A stretch of 64,000 nt of DNA from the NCBI RefSeq assembly GCF_001676705.1, contig NZ_CP016170.1, forward strand, positions 2,108,001 to 2,172,000, given 5' to 3'. The position numbers were made by a program, and so were the translations under genes. The DNA is from Bordetella bronchialis. GTDB lineage: Bacteria; Pseudomonadota; Gammaproteobacteria; Burkholderiales; Burkholderiaceae_B. The notes under the pieces were generated by a model. That model searched no databases. It had not been told where the DNA came from and saw only the letters and a program-made list of their open reading frames with translations. Positions 44,400 to 53,303 of this stretch are shown piece after piece (position 1 is the stretch's first letter; each line of letters begins with the position of its first letter).

Positions 44400-46124
44400 C
44401 TAATCGCGCGCCGCGGTCTCCGTCCGCAGCCGTGCGTCGCACAGGCGCAAGGGGGCGGGGCGGTGGCTGACCAGCAGCAATCCTTGCCCGGTGCGCGCCA
44501 GCCGGGCTTGCAGGGCCCGTACCAGCGCGTCTTCCGTGGCGGGATCCAGGCCTTCCGTGGGCTCGTCCAGCACCAGCCAGGGGGCCGGCCGCAGTAGCGC
44601 ACGCGCCAGGGCCAGCCGCCGGCATTCCCCGCCGGACAGCGTCACGCCGCCGTCGCCTATCCAGGTCTGCAGTCGTTGCGGCATGGCGCGTACGCGCGCG
44701 TCCAACTGTGCATCCGCCAGCGCGCGCCACAAGGCCGCATCGTCCGCCAGGGGCGCCGCCAGCCGCAGGTTGTCCGCGATCGTGCCCGCCAGCAGCCGGG
44801 CATCCTGGGGAAGGTAGGCGAAGCAGGGCCGCGCCCAGCCCATCGGACCGTTCTCCAGGGCGTGTCCGGCCACGCGGAAACGGCCGCGTGCGGCGGCGCG
44901 CAGGCCCAGCAAGGCCTCCAGCATGGCTGTCTTGCCGGAGCCGGAAGCGCCGACGATGGCGACATGGGCGCCCGCTGGAAGCAGACGTCCATCGACTTCC
45001 AGGGGCACGGCATCCCGCGCGATTCCACTGGCGATTCCACCGGCGATCCCGGCGGACGGCGCCCCGTGCCGGGGATGTCCTTGCGCCGCGTCAGGTGCCA
45101 TCGCCGCGTCCAGGCGCGCGGCGGCCTCGTCCAAGGCGCCTTGCTGCTGCGCCGCGCGCAGCACGGGCGCCACGCCCTCCATTGCCGCCAGCGCGGCCAG
45201 GACGGCCAGGGCCAGCAGCGGCAGCGGCGCGGCCGCGGCCAGTACCGCCACGGCGAGCACAGTGCCGGCGGCCATGCCGGCCTGCGCGGCCGCCAGATCG
45301 GCCTGCGCCCGGTTGCGGCCCAGGATGGCGGCGCCCAGTTCGGCGTCGCGCGCCATGATGGCGTCCACCGCGCGCGGCACCAGGCCGAAACACCGCAGTT
45401 CCGTCCTGGCCGGCAGGTAGGCGCCCAGGGCGTCTTTCAGCGCGCCCGCGGCGCGCTGCGCATCGCGTCCCGCCTGGTCGCAATAGCGCCGTGCAAGATG
45501 GCGGCCAAGGATCCACTGCGCGCCGACGCCCACGGCCAGCGCCGCCGGTGCCCAGGGCGAGGCAAGCGCCAGCACGGCCAGGGCCGCCGCCATCGCGCCG
45601 GCCGCCGCCCAAGGCGCCGGGCGGCGCACAAAGGCATGCTCGATCGCATCGACGTCCTGCACCAGGCGTGCCGAGGCCTCGCCCCCGGACAGCGAAAGCG
45701 CGCGTCGCGGCGGCGAGGCAGCGATGCCGGCGAACAGCGCGGGGCGCAGGTCCGCCAGGGCGGCGAAGGCCGCGCGGTGGCCGAACAGCCGCTCGCCATA
45801 GCGCCCGACGGTACGCAGGATGGCCAGGCCGCGCATGCCGGCGCTGGGCAGTAGATAGTTGAAGGCAAGGACCGCCGCGGGGCCGGCGCTGCCCGCCATG
45901 GCGGCGCTGGCAAGGAACCAGCCGGACAGGCCCAGCAGCAAGGTCGCGCCGCTTGCCGCGATTGCCCCGCTTGCCGCGGCCAACGCCAGGTCGCCGCGCC
46001 GCAGCCGCGCCTGCGCGCGCACGAAGCGCGCGATGGCGCTGCGGCGCGGCGCATTCGCGCAGGCCGGCGGGCGGGTTCGCGGGCGGGCGAGCGTGTCCGG
46101 TAGCAAGCGCAGTGCGGCTTTCAT
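44400..46124 (-). CDS. cydC: Cysteine/glutathione ABC exporter subunit CydC
   Basis: A 574-residue half-transporter: six membrane helices (about 45-320) and an ATPase domain with Walker A GASGSGKTA, signature LSGGECRR and Walker B LVLDEPTEGLD. With CydD it exports cysteine and glutathione to the periplasm, which is needed to assemble cytochrome bd. A Gly/Ile/Ala-repeat linker (GIAGGIASGIAR) precedes the ATPase domain. The start is placed at 46124, 5 bp after the cydD stop; an ATG at 46145 would overlap cydD and add seven residues. Confidence 0.9.
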   Translation of the reverse strand: MKAALRLLPDTLARPRTRPPACANAPRRSAIARFVRAQARLRRGDLALAAASGAIAASGATLLLGLSGWFLASAAMAGSAGPAAVLAFNYLLPSAGMRGLAILRTVGRYGERLFGHRAAFAALADLRPALFAGIAASPPRRALSLSGGEASARLVQDVDAIEHAFVRRPAPWAAAGAMAAALAVLALASPWAPAALAVGVGAQWILGRHLARRYCDQAGRDAQRAAGALKDALGAYLPARTELRCFGLVPRAVDAIMARDAELGAAILGRNRAQADLAAAQAGMAAGTVLAVAVLAAAAPLPLLALAVLAALAAMEGVAPVLRAAQQQGALDEAAARLDAAMAPDAAQGHPRHGAPSAGIAGGIASGIARDAVPLEVDGRLLPAGAHVAIVGASGSGKTAMLEALLGLRAAARGRFRVAGHALENGPMGWARPCFAYLPQDARLLAGTIADNLRLAAPLADDAALWRALADAQLDARVRAMPQRLQTWIGDGGVTLSGGECRRLALARALLRPAPWLVLDEPTEGLDPATEDALVRALQARLARTGQGLLLVSHRPAPLRLCDARLRTETAARD

Positions 46125-46129
46125 GCCGG

Positions 46130-47824
46130 TCAAGATGCCAGGCATAGGGAATGGCGGGCCGCCGCGGCCAGCGCGGCGGAATGGGTGGCCGCGATCACGG
46201 TACGGGCCTGGGCGGCGTCGCGTATGAGCTGGACGATCGTTTGCTCGGAAGCGGCATCCAGGTCGGCCGTGGGCTCGTCCAGCAGCAGTAGCGGTGCCGG
46301 CTTGAGCAGCGCGCGCGCCAGCGCCAGCCGCCGCCGCTCGCCGCCGGACAGTCCGGAACCGCGCTCGTCCAGCACTGTGTCGCCGCCGTTGGAGCGCGGC
46401 CGCAGCGCCGGTCCCAGGCCCACCCGGTCGGCCATCTCCAGTGCCGCTTCGCGTGTGGTGCCTGGCGCGGCGGCCATCAGGTTCTCCAGTATGGTCCCGG
46501 GCAAAAACACAGGCGCCTGGCCCGCCCACGAAATGTCGGGTGTTCCGTTGCCGCCGGCGGTTCCGGGCGGCGCGTCGCCGATGGCGATGGCGCCGGACCG
46601 CACGGGTACCCAACCCGCCAGCGCCGCGAGCAGGGTGGATTTGCCCGATCCGGTGGGGCCCGTCACCACGGTCAGCGCGCCGGCCGGTGCGTCAAGGTCG
46701 ATGGGGCCGATGGCCAGGTCGCCGTCGCCGACCGTGGCGTTGCGGCAGCGCACGGCGGGCGCGGAAGTACAGGCATCGGTCTCCGGGCCCGGCATGGCCG
46801 CATCGGCGTCCGATGCCGGCATTTCGCACCGCATCGCTGGCCACAGTGCGAGCAGCCGGCCGGCTGCGGCTTCCCCCAACTGCTTCTCGTGATAGGCGGC
46901 AGCCAGCCGGCGCAGCGGGGCGTAGAACTCCGGCGCCAGCGCCAGCGCATAAAACGCGATGGGGAAGTCCAGGGTTTCCGGCGGTTTGAAGGGAAGGAGT
47001 CCCAGCAGGGCGAAGCCGCAATACACCGCGACAATGGCGACCGAGACCGCGGAGAAGAATTCCAGCGCGGCGGAGGAAACGAAGGCGATGCGCAGCACGT
47101 TCATCGTGCGCCGGCTGACTTCGCGCGCGGCCGTCCCGACCCGGGCGGTTTCGGCCGCCTCCGCCTGGAAGGCCAGGATGACGGGAAGGGCGCGCACACG
47201 GTCGACGAAGTGGCCCGACAGCCGCGCCAGGGCCTCGAACTGCCGTGTCGCTTCCAGGCTGGCCGCGCCGCCCGCCAGTGCCATGATGGCGGCAAAGGGA
47301 ATCAGCGTGGCCAGCAGGATGGCTGCGGCGACGGGGCTGGCCGGCACGATGGCGGCCGCGATCAGCAGGGGGCCGATACGGGCGTCCATTTCCGCGGGCC
47401 GGTACCGGCTGAAGTAGCCGTCCAGGGCTTCGATTTCATCGACGGCGGCACCCATGACGGCGCCCGTCGCCGCTGCCGGTGCCCGGTCGGCCAGGGCGGC
47501 GGTGACGGCGCGCCGGCGCAGCCGCGATTTGATGCCGCAGGCCTGCCATGCCGCCCCGCGCGCGATGGCGCGCGACAGCCAGGCCCGCGCGGCGCAAGCC
47601 GCCGCCAGGGCCAGCAGCGACTGCGGCGATGCAGCCTGGACCAGGACCTGCGTCAAGGCCAGTGCCCATGCCGCCACGCAGGCGGCATGCAGGACCGTCA
47701 GGCAGGCCAGCCGACGGTTCGCGCGGGCGTCGCCGCGCGCCAGCGCGCGCAGCAGCCGGGCGTGGCCGGTCCTGCCGGCCGGCGGGGCCGGGGCGGACAA
47801 GGCGCGGTCGGGAGTCTTGGGCAT
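46130..47824 (-). CDS. cydD: Cysteine/glutathione ABC exporter subunit CydD
   Basis: A 564-residue half-transporter with an N-terminal six-helix domain and a C-terminal ATPase (Walker A GPTGSGKST, signature LSGGERRR, Walker B LLLLDEPTADLD, H-loop in ATHSAA). It pairs with CydC. It is divergent from cydA with 127 bp between, so the assembly factors and the oxidase share one control region. Confidence 0.92.
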   Translation of the reverse strand: MPKTPDRALSAPAPPAGRTGHARLLRALARGDARANRRLACLTVLHAACVAAWALALTQVLVQAASPQSLLALAAACAARAWLSRAIARGAAWQACGIKSRLRRRAVTAALADRAPAAATGAVMGAAVDEIEALDGYFSRYRPAEMDARIGPLLIAAAIVPASPVAAAILLATLIPFAAIMALAGGAASLEATRQFEALARLSGHFVDRVRALPVILAFQAEAAETARVGTAAREVSRRTMNVLRIAFVSSAALEFFSAVSVAIVAVYCGFALLGLLPFKPPETLDFPIAFYALALAPEFYAPLRRLAAAYHEKQLGEAAAGRLLALWPAMRCEMPASDADAAMPGPETDACTSAPAVRCRNATVGDGDLAIGPIDLDAPAGALTVVTGPTGSGKSTLLAALAGWVPVRSGAIAIGDAPPGTAGGNGTPDISWAGQAPVFLPGTILENLMAAAPGTTREAALEMADRVGLGPALRPRSNGGDTVLDERGSGLSGGERRRLALARALLKPAPLLLLDEPTADLDAASEQTIVQLIRDAAQARTVIAATHSAALAAAARHSLCLAS

Positions 47825-47879
47825 TCGCGGGCTTCGAAACAGGGCAAGCGCAGTGTGCCCGCGATTTTCCGCGCAAGGT

Positions 47880-47893
47880 TTGAGCTATGTCAT
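47880..47893. promoter_or_regulatory. Imperfect FNR/ANR-like box between cydD and cydA
   Basis: TTGAG-CTAT-GTCAT keeps the TTGA and TCA core of the FNR consensus TTGAT-N4-ATCAA but misses the inner T/A and the final A. Its position between the divergent cyd operons suits an oxygen-responsive regulator. Evidence is weak. Confidence 0.25.
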
Positions 47894-47951
47894 GGGCGGC
47901 GCGGGTAGGCGGTCCTACGATGGCGCGGTCACCTGTCCCAAGGCTTATCAC

Positions 47952-49514
47952 ATGGACGTAGTCGAACTGTCCCGCCTGCAATTCGCCCTGACGGCGATGT
48001 ATCACTTTCTCTTCGTGCCCCTGACCCTGGGGCTGTCGTTCATCCTGGTCATCATGGAAAGCATCTACGTGATGACCGACAAGCCCATCTGGCGCGCGAT
48101 CACGCGTTTCTGGGCCACGATATTCGGCATCAATTTCGTGCTGGGTGTGGCCACGGGTCTGACCATGGAATTCGAGTTCGGCACCAATTGGTCATACTAC
48201 TCGCATTACGTGGGCGACATCTTCGGCGCGCCGCTGGCGATCGAAGGCCTGATGGCCTTCTTCCTGGAGGCGACCTTCGTCGGGCTGATGTTCTTCGGCT
48301 GGGAGCGCCTGAGCAAGCGCGGCCATCTGTTCGTGACTTTCATGGTCGCCCTGGGGTCGAACCTGTCGGCATTGTGGATCCTGGTCGCCAACGGCTGGAT
48401 GCAGAATCCCGTGGGCGCGGTGTTCAATCCCGAAACGATGCGCATGGAGATCGACAGCTTCCGCGAGGTGCTGTTCAATCCCGTCGCCCAGGCCAAATTC
48501 GTGCATACCGTCAGCGCCGGCTATGTGACGGCATCGGTGTTCGTGCTCGGCGTATCGGCGTGGATGCTGCTGCGGGGCAAATGGCGCGGCGTGGCGCAGC
48601 GGTCCTTCGCGGTGGCGGCGGCGTTCGGCCTGGCTTCTGCGCTGTCTGTGGTGGTGTTGGGTGACGAAAGCGGTTATGCCCTGACCGACAACCAGAAGAT
48701 GAAGCTCGCGGCCCTGGAAGCCATGTGGGAAACCGAACCGGCGCCGGCTGCCTTCACCGCTTTCGGGATTCCCAGCCTGGCGGACCGCAAGACCCACGCG
48801 GAAGTGAAGATCCCGTATCTGCTGGGCCTGATCGCCACGCGCTCCATCGACAGGCCGGTGGCCGGCATTTTCGAACTGGTGGCGGTGTCGCAGACGCGTG
48901 TCGAAAGCGGCGTGCGGGCCTATGACGCGCTGGAGCGCCTGAAGCAGCGCCCCGACGACGTCGCCGCGCGCGAGCAATTCGAGCGGCATCGGCGCGACCT
49001 GGGCTACGGCCTGCTGCTCAAGCGCTATGTCGACGACCCGCGCAAGGCCGATGCGGCCACCATCGAAAAGGCCGCCTGGGACACCGTGCCCGACGTGCCG
49101 GTCATGTTCTGGGTATTCCGTGTCATGGCCTTGATCGGCTTCATACAGATCGCGGTGTTCGCCGCGGCCTGCGTCATGGCGGCGCGCCGGCGCTTCGATA
49201 CGCGATGGCTGCTGCGCACCGCCGTACTCATCATGCCGCTGCCGTGGATCGCGGCCGAGGCGGGCTGGGTCTTGGCGGAACTGGGCCGCCAGCCGTGGGC
49301 GGTGGAAGGCGTGCTTCCCACCTTCCTGGGCATATCCAGCCTGACCGTCGCGCAATTGTGGACCACGATCGCCGGTTTCACCCTGTTGTATGGCGCGCTC
49401 GCGGTCGTGGAGGTCGGCCTGATCGTCCGCACGGTCAAGCGGGGCCCCTACGCCCACCATGAGCCCGCCTCCCAGGTGCCTGGCGCCACCGGCGGGCTGG
49501 CCGCCGCCGAATAA
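47952..49514 (+). CDS. cydA: Cytochrome bd ubiquinol oxidase subunit I
   Basis: A 520-residue membrane protein that carries the three hemes and the quinol site of cytochrome bd, reducing oxygen to water at low oxygen tension without pumping protons. MDVVELSRLQFALTAMYHFLF holds the high-spin heme ligand (His18 here), GWVLAELGRQPW is the conserved C-terminal signature, and the length indicates the long Q-loop (E. coli-like) class. The start at ATG 47952 is the family start; the frame is open much further upstream without meaning. It is followed by cydB after 12 bp. Confidence 0.96.
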   Translation: MDVVELSRLQFALTAMYHFLFVPLTLGLSFILVIMESIYVMTDKPIWRAITRFWATIFGINFVLGVATGLTMEFEFGTNWSYYSHYVGDIFGAPLAIEGLMAFFLEATFVGLMFFGWERLSKRGHLFVTFMVALGSNLSALWILVANGWMQNPVGAVFNPETMRMEIDSFREVLFNPVAQAKFVHTVSAGYVTASVFVLGVSAWMLLRGKWRGVAQRSFAVAAAFGLASALSVVVLGDESGYALTDNQKMKLAALEAMWETEPAPAAFTAFGIPSLADRKTHAEVKIPYLLGLIATRSIDRPVAGIFELVAVSQTRVESGVRAYDALERLKQRPDDVAAREQFERHRRDLGYGLLLKRYVDDPRKADAATIEKAAWDTVPDVPVMFWVFRVMALIGFIQIAVFAAACVMAARRRFDTRWLLRTAVLIMPLPWIAAEAGWVLAELGRQPWAVEGVLPTFLGISSLTVAQLWTTIAGFTLLYGALAVVEVGLIVRTVKRGPYAHHEPASQVPGATGGLAAAE

Positions 49515-49526
49515 GGAAACAACGAT

Positions 49527-50675
49527 ATGGAAATCCCGCTCGACTATCCGACGCTGCGCGTCATCTGGTGGGCGCTGATGGGCATACTGCTTATCGGCTT
49601 CGCCCTGACCGACGGCTTCGACCTGGGCGTGGCGGCGCTGCTGCCCTTCGTCGCCCGCGACGACAACGAAAGACGCATGGCCATCAATGCGATCGCGCCG
49701 ACATGGGAAGGCAACCAGGTCTGGTTCATCCTGGGGGGCGGCGCAATCTTCGCTGCCTGGCCTTTCGTCTACGCCGTCAGTTTCTCAGGCTTCTACATGG
49801 CCATGTTCCTGGTGCTCGCGGCGCTCATCCTGCGTCCGGTCGGCTTCAAGTACCGCTCCAAGCGGTCCGCCGCGGCATGGAGGGGCGCTTGGGACTGGGC
49901 GCTTTTCATCGGCGGTTCCGTGCCCGCGCTGGTATTCGGCGTGGCCGTCGGCAACGTGCTGCTGGGTGTGCCCTTTCGTCTGGACGGGGATTTGCGCGCG
50001 ACCTACGAGGGTGCCTTCCTGGGCTTGTTCAGCCCCTTCTCGCTGCTTTGCGGCGTGTTGTCGGCAACGATGCTGGTCATGCATGGCGCCGCCTGGCTGA
50101 CGATCAAGGTCGAGAACGGCGCCGTGCGCGACCGCGCGCGCCGCATCGGCTCGGTCGCCGCGCTGCTGGTGATCGTGCTGTTTGCCGCGGGCTATGCCTA
50201 TGTGGCCTACGGCGGGCTGGGCTATCGCCTGGAAGGCGTGGCCGCTCCGGCCGGGCCGTCCAACCCCCTGCGTACGGCCGCCACCGCGGCGCCCGGCGCC
50301 TGGCTGGCGAATTTCAATGCCTATCCCTGGATGATGGCGGCGCCCATACTGGGCTTTGCCGGGGCCCTGATGGCGCTGGCCGGCATACGTGCCGGCCGCG
50401 AATGGCCGGCGTTCGGCGGCTCGTCCTTGTCGGCGCTGGGCATCATCGCCACCGTGGGGCTCTCGATGTTCCCCTTCATCCTGCCCAGCAGCGTGGACCC
50501 GCGCTCCAGCCTGACCGTGTGGAATGCGTCCTCCAGCCATACGACGCTGTTCATCATGCTGGCGGTCACGGTAGTGTTCCTGCCCATCGTGCTGCTCTAT
50601 ACGGCCTGGGCCTTCAAGGTGATGTGGGGCCGTTCGACCATCAAGGCGCTGTCTACCGATCCGGATCTTTACTGA
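49527..50675 (+). CDS. cydB: Cytochrome bd ubiquinol oxidase subunit II
   Basis: A 382-residue membrane protein that pairs with CydA. MEIPLDYPTLRVIWWALMG, the DGFDLGVAALLPF signature in the first helices and a nearly complete family length are seen. It lies between cydA and cydX in one operon. Confidence 0.96.
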   Translation: MEIPLDYPTLRVIWWALMGILLIGFALTDGFDLGVAALLPFVARDDNERRMAINAIAPTWEGNQVWFILGGGAIFAAWPFVYAVSFSGFYMAMFLVLAALILRPVGFKYRSKRSAAAWRGAWDWALFIGGSVPALVFGVAVGNVLLGVPFRLDGDLRATYEGAFLGLFSPFSLLCGVLSATMLVMHGAAWLTIKVENGAVRDRARRIGSVAALLVIVLFAAGYAYVAYGGLGYRLEGVAAPAGPSNPLRTAATAAPGAWLANFNAYPWMMAAPILGFAGALMALAGIRAGREWPAFGGSSLSALGIIATVGLSMFPFILPSSVDPRSSLTVWNASSSHTTLFIMLAVTVVFLPIVLLYTAWAFKVMWGRSTIKALSTDPDLY

Positions 50676-50689
50676 CACAGGAGCAAGCG

Positions 50690-50806
50690 ATGTGGTATTT
50701 CGCGTGGATACTGGGCCTGGGCTTGGCGGTGTGCTTCGGCATCCTGAACGGGATCTGGCTGGAGTATCACCAGCTGGATGGCGGCGATACGGGGCAGGCG
50801 GAGTAG
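50690..50806 (+). CDS. cydX: Cytochrome bd small subunit CydX
   Basis: A 38-residue single-helix protein starting MWYFAWILG, the CydX/YbgT signature, followed by LEYHQLDGG. CydX stabilises the hemes in CydA. The ATG at 50690 has AGGAG about 7 bp upstream (ACACAGGAGCAAGCG) and lies 14 bp after cydB. It is followed by a terminator. Confidence 0.93.
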   Translation: MWYFAWILGLGLAVCFGILNGIWLEYHQLDGGDTGQAE

Positions 50807-50813
50807 CCGGCCA

Positions 50814-50855
50814 ACAAAAAAAGGGGCGCTCCATCTCGGAGCGCCCCTTTCGTTT
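50814..50855. terminator. Bidirectional terminator between cydX and amtB
   Basis: AAGGGGCGCTCC (50821-50832) pairs perfectly with GGAGCGCCCCTT (50838-50849), a 12-bp stem with loop ATCTC. A run of A precedes it and TTTCGTTTT follows, so it can stop transcripts from cydABX and from glnK-amtB. Confidence 0.88.
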
Positions 50856-50886
50856 TACGGACCGATTATGCCGTGTGACCGGGGTA

Positions 50887-52125
50887 TCAGCTGTGGTACG
50901 CCGATTCGCCGTGGCAGGTCGTATCCAGGCCTTCGCGTTCCACGTCCTCGGGCACGCGCAGGCCGCAGACCATGTCGGCGATCTTGTAGGCGATCCAGGC
51001 CACCACGCCGGACCACACCAGGGTCAGGATGACGCCTTCGAATTGCACCCACAGCTGGCCGCCGATCTCGCCCGCGGTCTTCAGGCCGGGGCCGCCCAGC
51101 ACCTGCGCGTTGAAGACGCCGGTCAGCAGGGCGCCGGTGATGCCGCCCACGCCGTGCACGCCGAACACGTCCAGCGCATCGTCGGCCTTCAGCAGGCGCT
51201 TCAGGCCGTTGACGCCCCAGACGCAGATCACGCCGCCCGCGATGCCGATCACGAAGGCACCGACCATGCCGACCAGGCCGGCCGCCGGGGTGATGGCCAC
51301 CAGGCCGGCAACGGCACCGGAGGCCGCGCCCAGCATGGAGGGCTTGCCCTTCAGCGCCCATTCCGTGAACAGCCAGGCCAGCACGGCGGCGGCGGTGGCG
51401 ATCATGGTGTTGAAGAACGCCAGCGTGGCCTGCTCGTTGGACATCAGCGCGGAGCCGGCGTTGAAGCCGAACCAGCCCGTCCACAGCAGGGAAGCGCCGA
51501 TCATGACCATGGGCAGGTTATGCGGCTGCATGGCTTCGCGTCCGTAGCCGACGCGCTTGCCGATGACATAGGCGCCGACCAGGCCGGCGATACCGGCGTT
51601 GATGTGCACCACGGTGCCGCCAGCGAAGTCCAGGGCGCCCTTGGCGTTCATCAGGCCCGGGACGGTCGGCGAGGCGAACCACACCATGTGGGCGATGGGC
51701 ACGTAGGCGAACGTGAACCAGATCACCGTGAACAGCAGCACGGCGGAGAAGCGCGCGCGCTCGGCGAAGCTACCCACGATCAGGGCGCAGGTGATGCCGG
51801 CGAAGGTCGCCTGGAAAGACGCGAACAGGAGCTCCGTCAGCGATCCGGTCATGGCGTACTTCCCGTCGGCCGGCGAGAACATGCCGGAGAAGAACACGCG
51901 CGAGAAGCCGCCGAAGAAGGAATTGCCTTCGGTGAAGGCAAGCGAATAACCGTAGATGAACCACAACACCAGCCCAACGACGAAGGTCCCCATGACCTGC
52001 ATCAGGACCGACAACACATTCTTGCTCCGTACCAGTCCGCCGTAGAACAGGGCGAGGCCGGGCACTGCCATCATCAACACCAGCAGTGTCGAGACCAGCA
52101 TCCACGAGATATCTGCTTTATCCAT
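50887..52125 (-). CDS. amtB: Ammonium transporter AmtB
   Basis: A 412-residue channel with about eleven membrane helices. Family marks: MVSTLLVLMM start of the first helix, GLALFYGGLVRSKNVLS, the DFAGGTVVHINAGIAGL segment that carries a pore histidine, and a C-terminal HGESAYHS tail where GlnK docks. It conducts ammonium and is blocked by unmodified GlnK, encoded just upstream in the same operon (32-bp gap). Confidence 0.95.
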   Translation of the reverse strand: MDKADISWMLVSTLLVLMMAVPGLALFYGGLVRSKNVLSVLMQVMGTFVVGLVLWFIYGYSLAFTEGNSFFGGFSRVFFSGMFSPADGKYAMTGSLTELLFASFQATFAGITCALIVGSFAERARFSAVLLFTVIWFTFAYVPIAHMVWFASPTVPGLMNAKGALDFAGGTVVHINAGIAGLVGAYVIGKRVGYGREAMQPHNLPMVMIGASLLWTGWFGFNAGSALMSNEQATLAFFNTMIATAAAVLAWLFTEWALKGKPSMLGAASGAVAGLVAITPAAGLVGMVGAFVIGIAGGVICVWGVNGLKRLLKADDALDVFGVHGVGGITGALLTGVFNAQVLGGPGLKTAGEIGGQLWVQFEGVILTLVWSGVVAWIAYKIADMVCGLRVPEDVEREGLDTTCHGESAYHS

Positions 52126-52157
52126 TTGTTATGGCTCCAGTAGCGTCCTTATTGTGT

Positions 52158-52508
<351 letters not shown>

Positions 52509-52538
52509 TCATGGTTGCACGTTGGCCCTGCCTCTAAA

Positions 52539-52553
52539 GCAAAATCGATGCCA
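52539..52553 (-). promoter_or_regulatory. Sigma-54 promoter for glnK-amtB
   Basis: On the minus strand TGGCATCGATTTTGC matches the -24/-12 consensus TGGCAC-N5-TTGC with one mismatch and correct spacing. It lies 42 bp upstream of the glnK start codon, the right place for RpoN-dependent nitrogen control. Confidence 0.75.
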
Positions 52554-52623
52554 TGTTTTTCCAGAGGGGAAGGGCCGGTTTTGCGGCCGTGGCGGAATGG
52601 CCCCGGCCGTGGCGGCACCGCTT

Positions 52624-52674
52624 CGGTGCGCACCGTCTGGATGCGTGCCCGGCCGTGGTGCATTTTCGGGTGCA
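52624..52674. promoter_or_regulatory. Candidate NtrC enhancer sites upstream of glnK
   Basis: TGCATTTTCGGGTGCA (52659-52674) fits the TGCAC-N-GGTGCA style of NtrC sites with one weak half, and CGGTGCGCACCG (52624-52635) is a perfect 12-bp palindrome sharing the GGTGC half-site. They lie about 75-135 bp upstream of the sigma-54 promoter, where enhancers work. Confidence 0.4.
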
Positions 52675-52983
52675 GCCGTCGCAACAAAATATTTGCAAGG
52701 CCGGCGTGTGTAGCGGAATGCCACGCTTCCCGGGTGAGATGCGGGCCCGGCGGCCGGGACTCGCACACACTGGTAACACAGTGCGACGCCGGGTTCAGTC
52801 GCCGCGGTTCACGCGCCGGGATGCAGGCGGGGCGGGGCCCAGGTGGGGCCGAGACCGGCCCAGCCGCCGGGATTCAGGCGTTGGGATCCGGCCGCCGGGC
52901 CTCGCCCGGCTGGGGGCGCCCGATTCGCGCCGCCCCGCGTGACGCTCTAAACTGGCGTTGTCCCGATTCCCATGAGAAAAGCC

Positions 52984-53283
52984 ATGAACGCCACGCAATG
53001 GATGGAAGACCTCCAGAAGAATATTTCCGACCTGATCGCCCGCAGCCCGGCGGCGGACCTGGAGCGCAATGTGCGCGCCATGATGGCGCAGGGCTTCTCC
53101 CGCCTGGACCTGGTGACCCGCGAGGAATTCGACGTGCAGGCTGAACTGCTGGCGCGCACCGTCGCCCGGGCCGATCAACTGGCCGCGCAGGTCACCTTGC
53201 TGGAAGCGCGCATCAATGCGCTGGAGGCGGCGCAGGCCAGGCCGGCGCCGGCTGCCCCGGTCCAGCCCCCGCCCCAGGCCTAG
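52984..53283 (+). CDS. ubiK: Ubiquinone biosynthesis accessory factor UbiK (BMFP domain)
   Basis: A 99-residue protein: an amphipathic N-terminal helix region (ATQWMEDLQKNISDLIARSP), a C-terminal coiled coil (about 50-80, FDVQAELLARTVARADQLAAQVTLLEARINALE in register) and a Pro/Ala tail. This is the YqiC/UbiK family, which trimerises and helps the late hydroxylation steps of aerobic ubiquinone synthesis. The start is ATG 52984; an ATG at 52972 would add four residues. It is divergent from glnK, an arrangement common in betaproteobacteria. Confidence 0.88.
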   Translation: MNATQWMEDLQKNISDLIARSPAADLERNVRAMMAQGFSRLDLVTREEFDVQAELLARTVARADQLAAQVTLLEARINALEAAQARPAPAAPVQPPPQA

Positions 53284-53303
53284 CCCCGGACCCTCGGGCC
53301 CGG

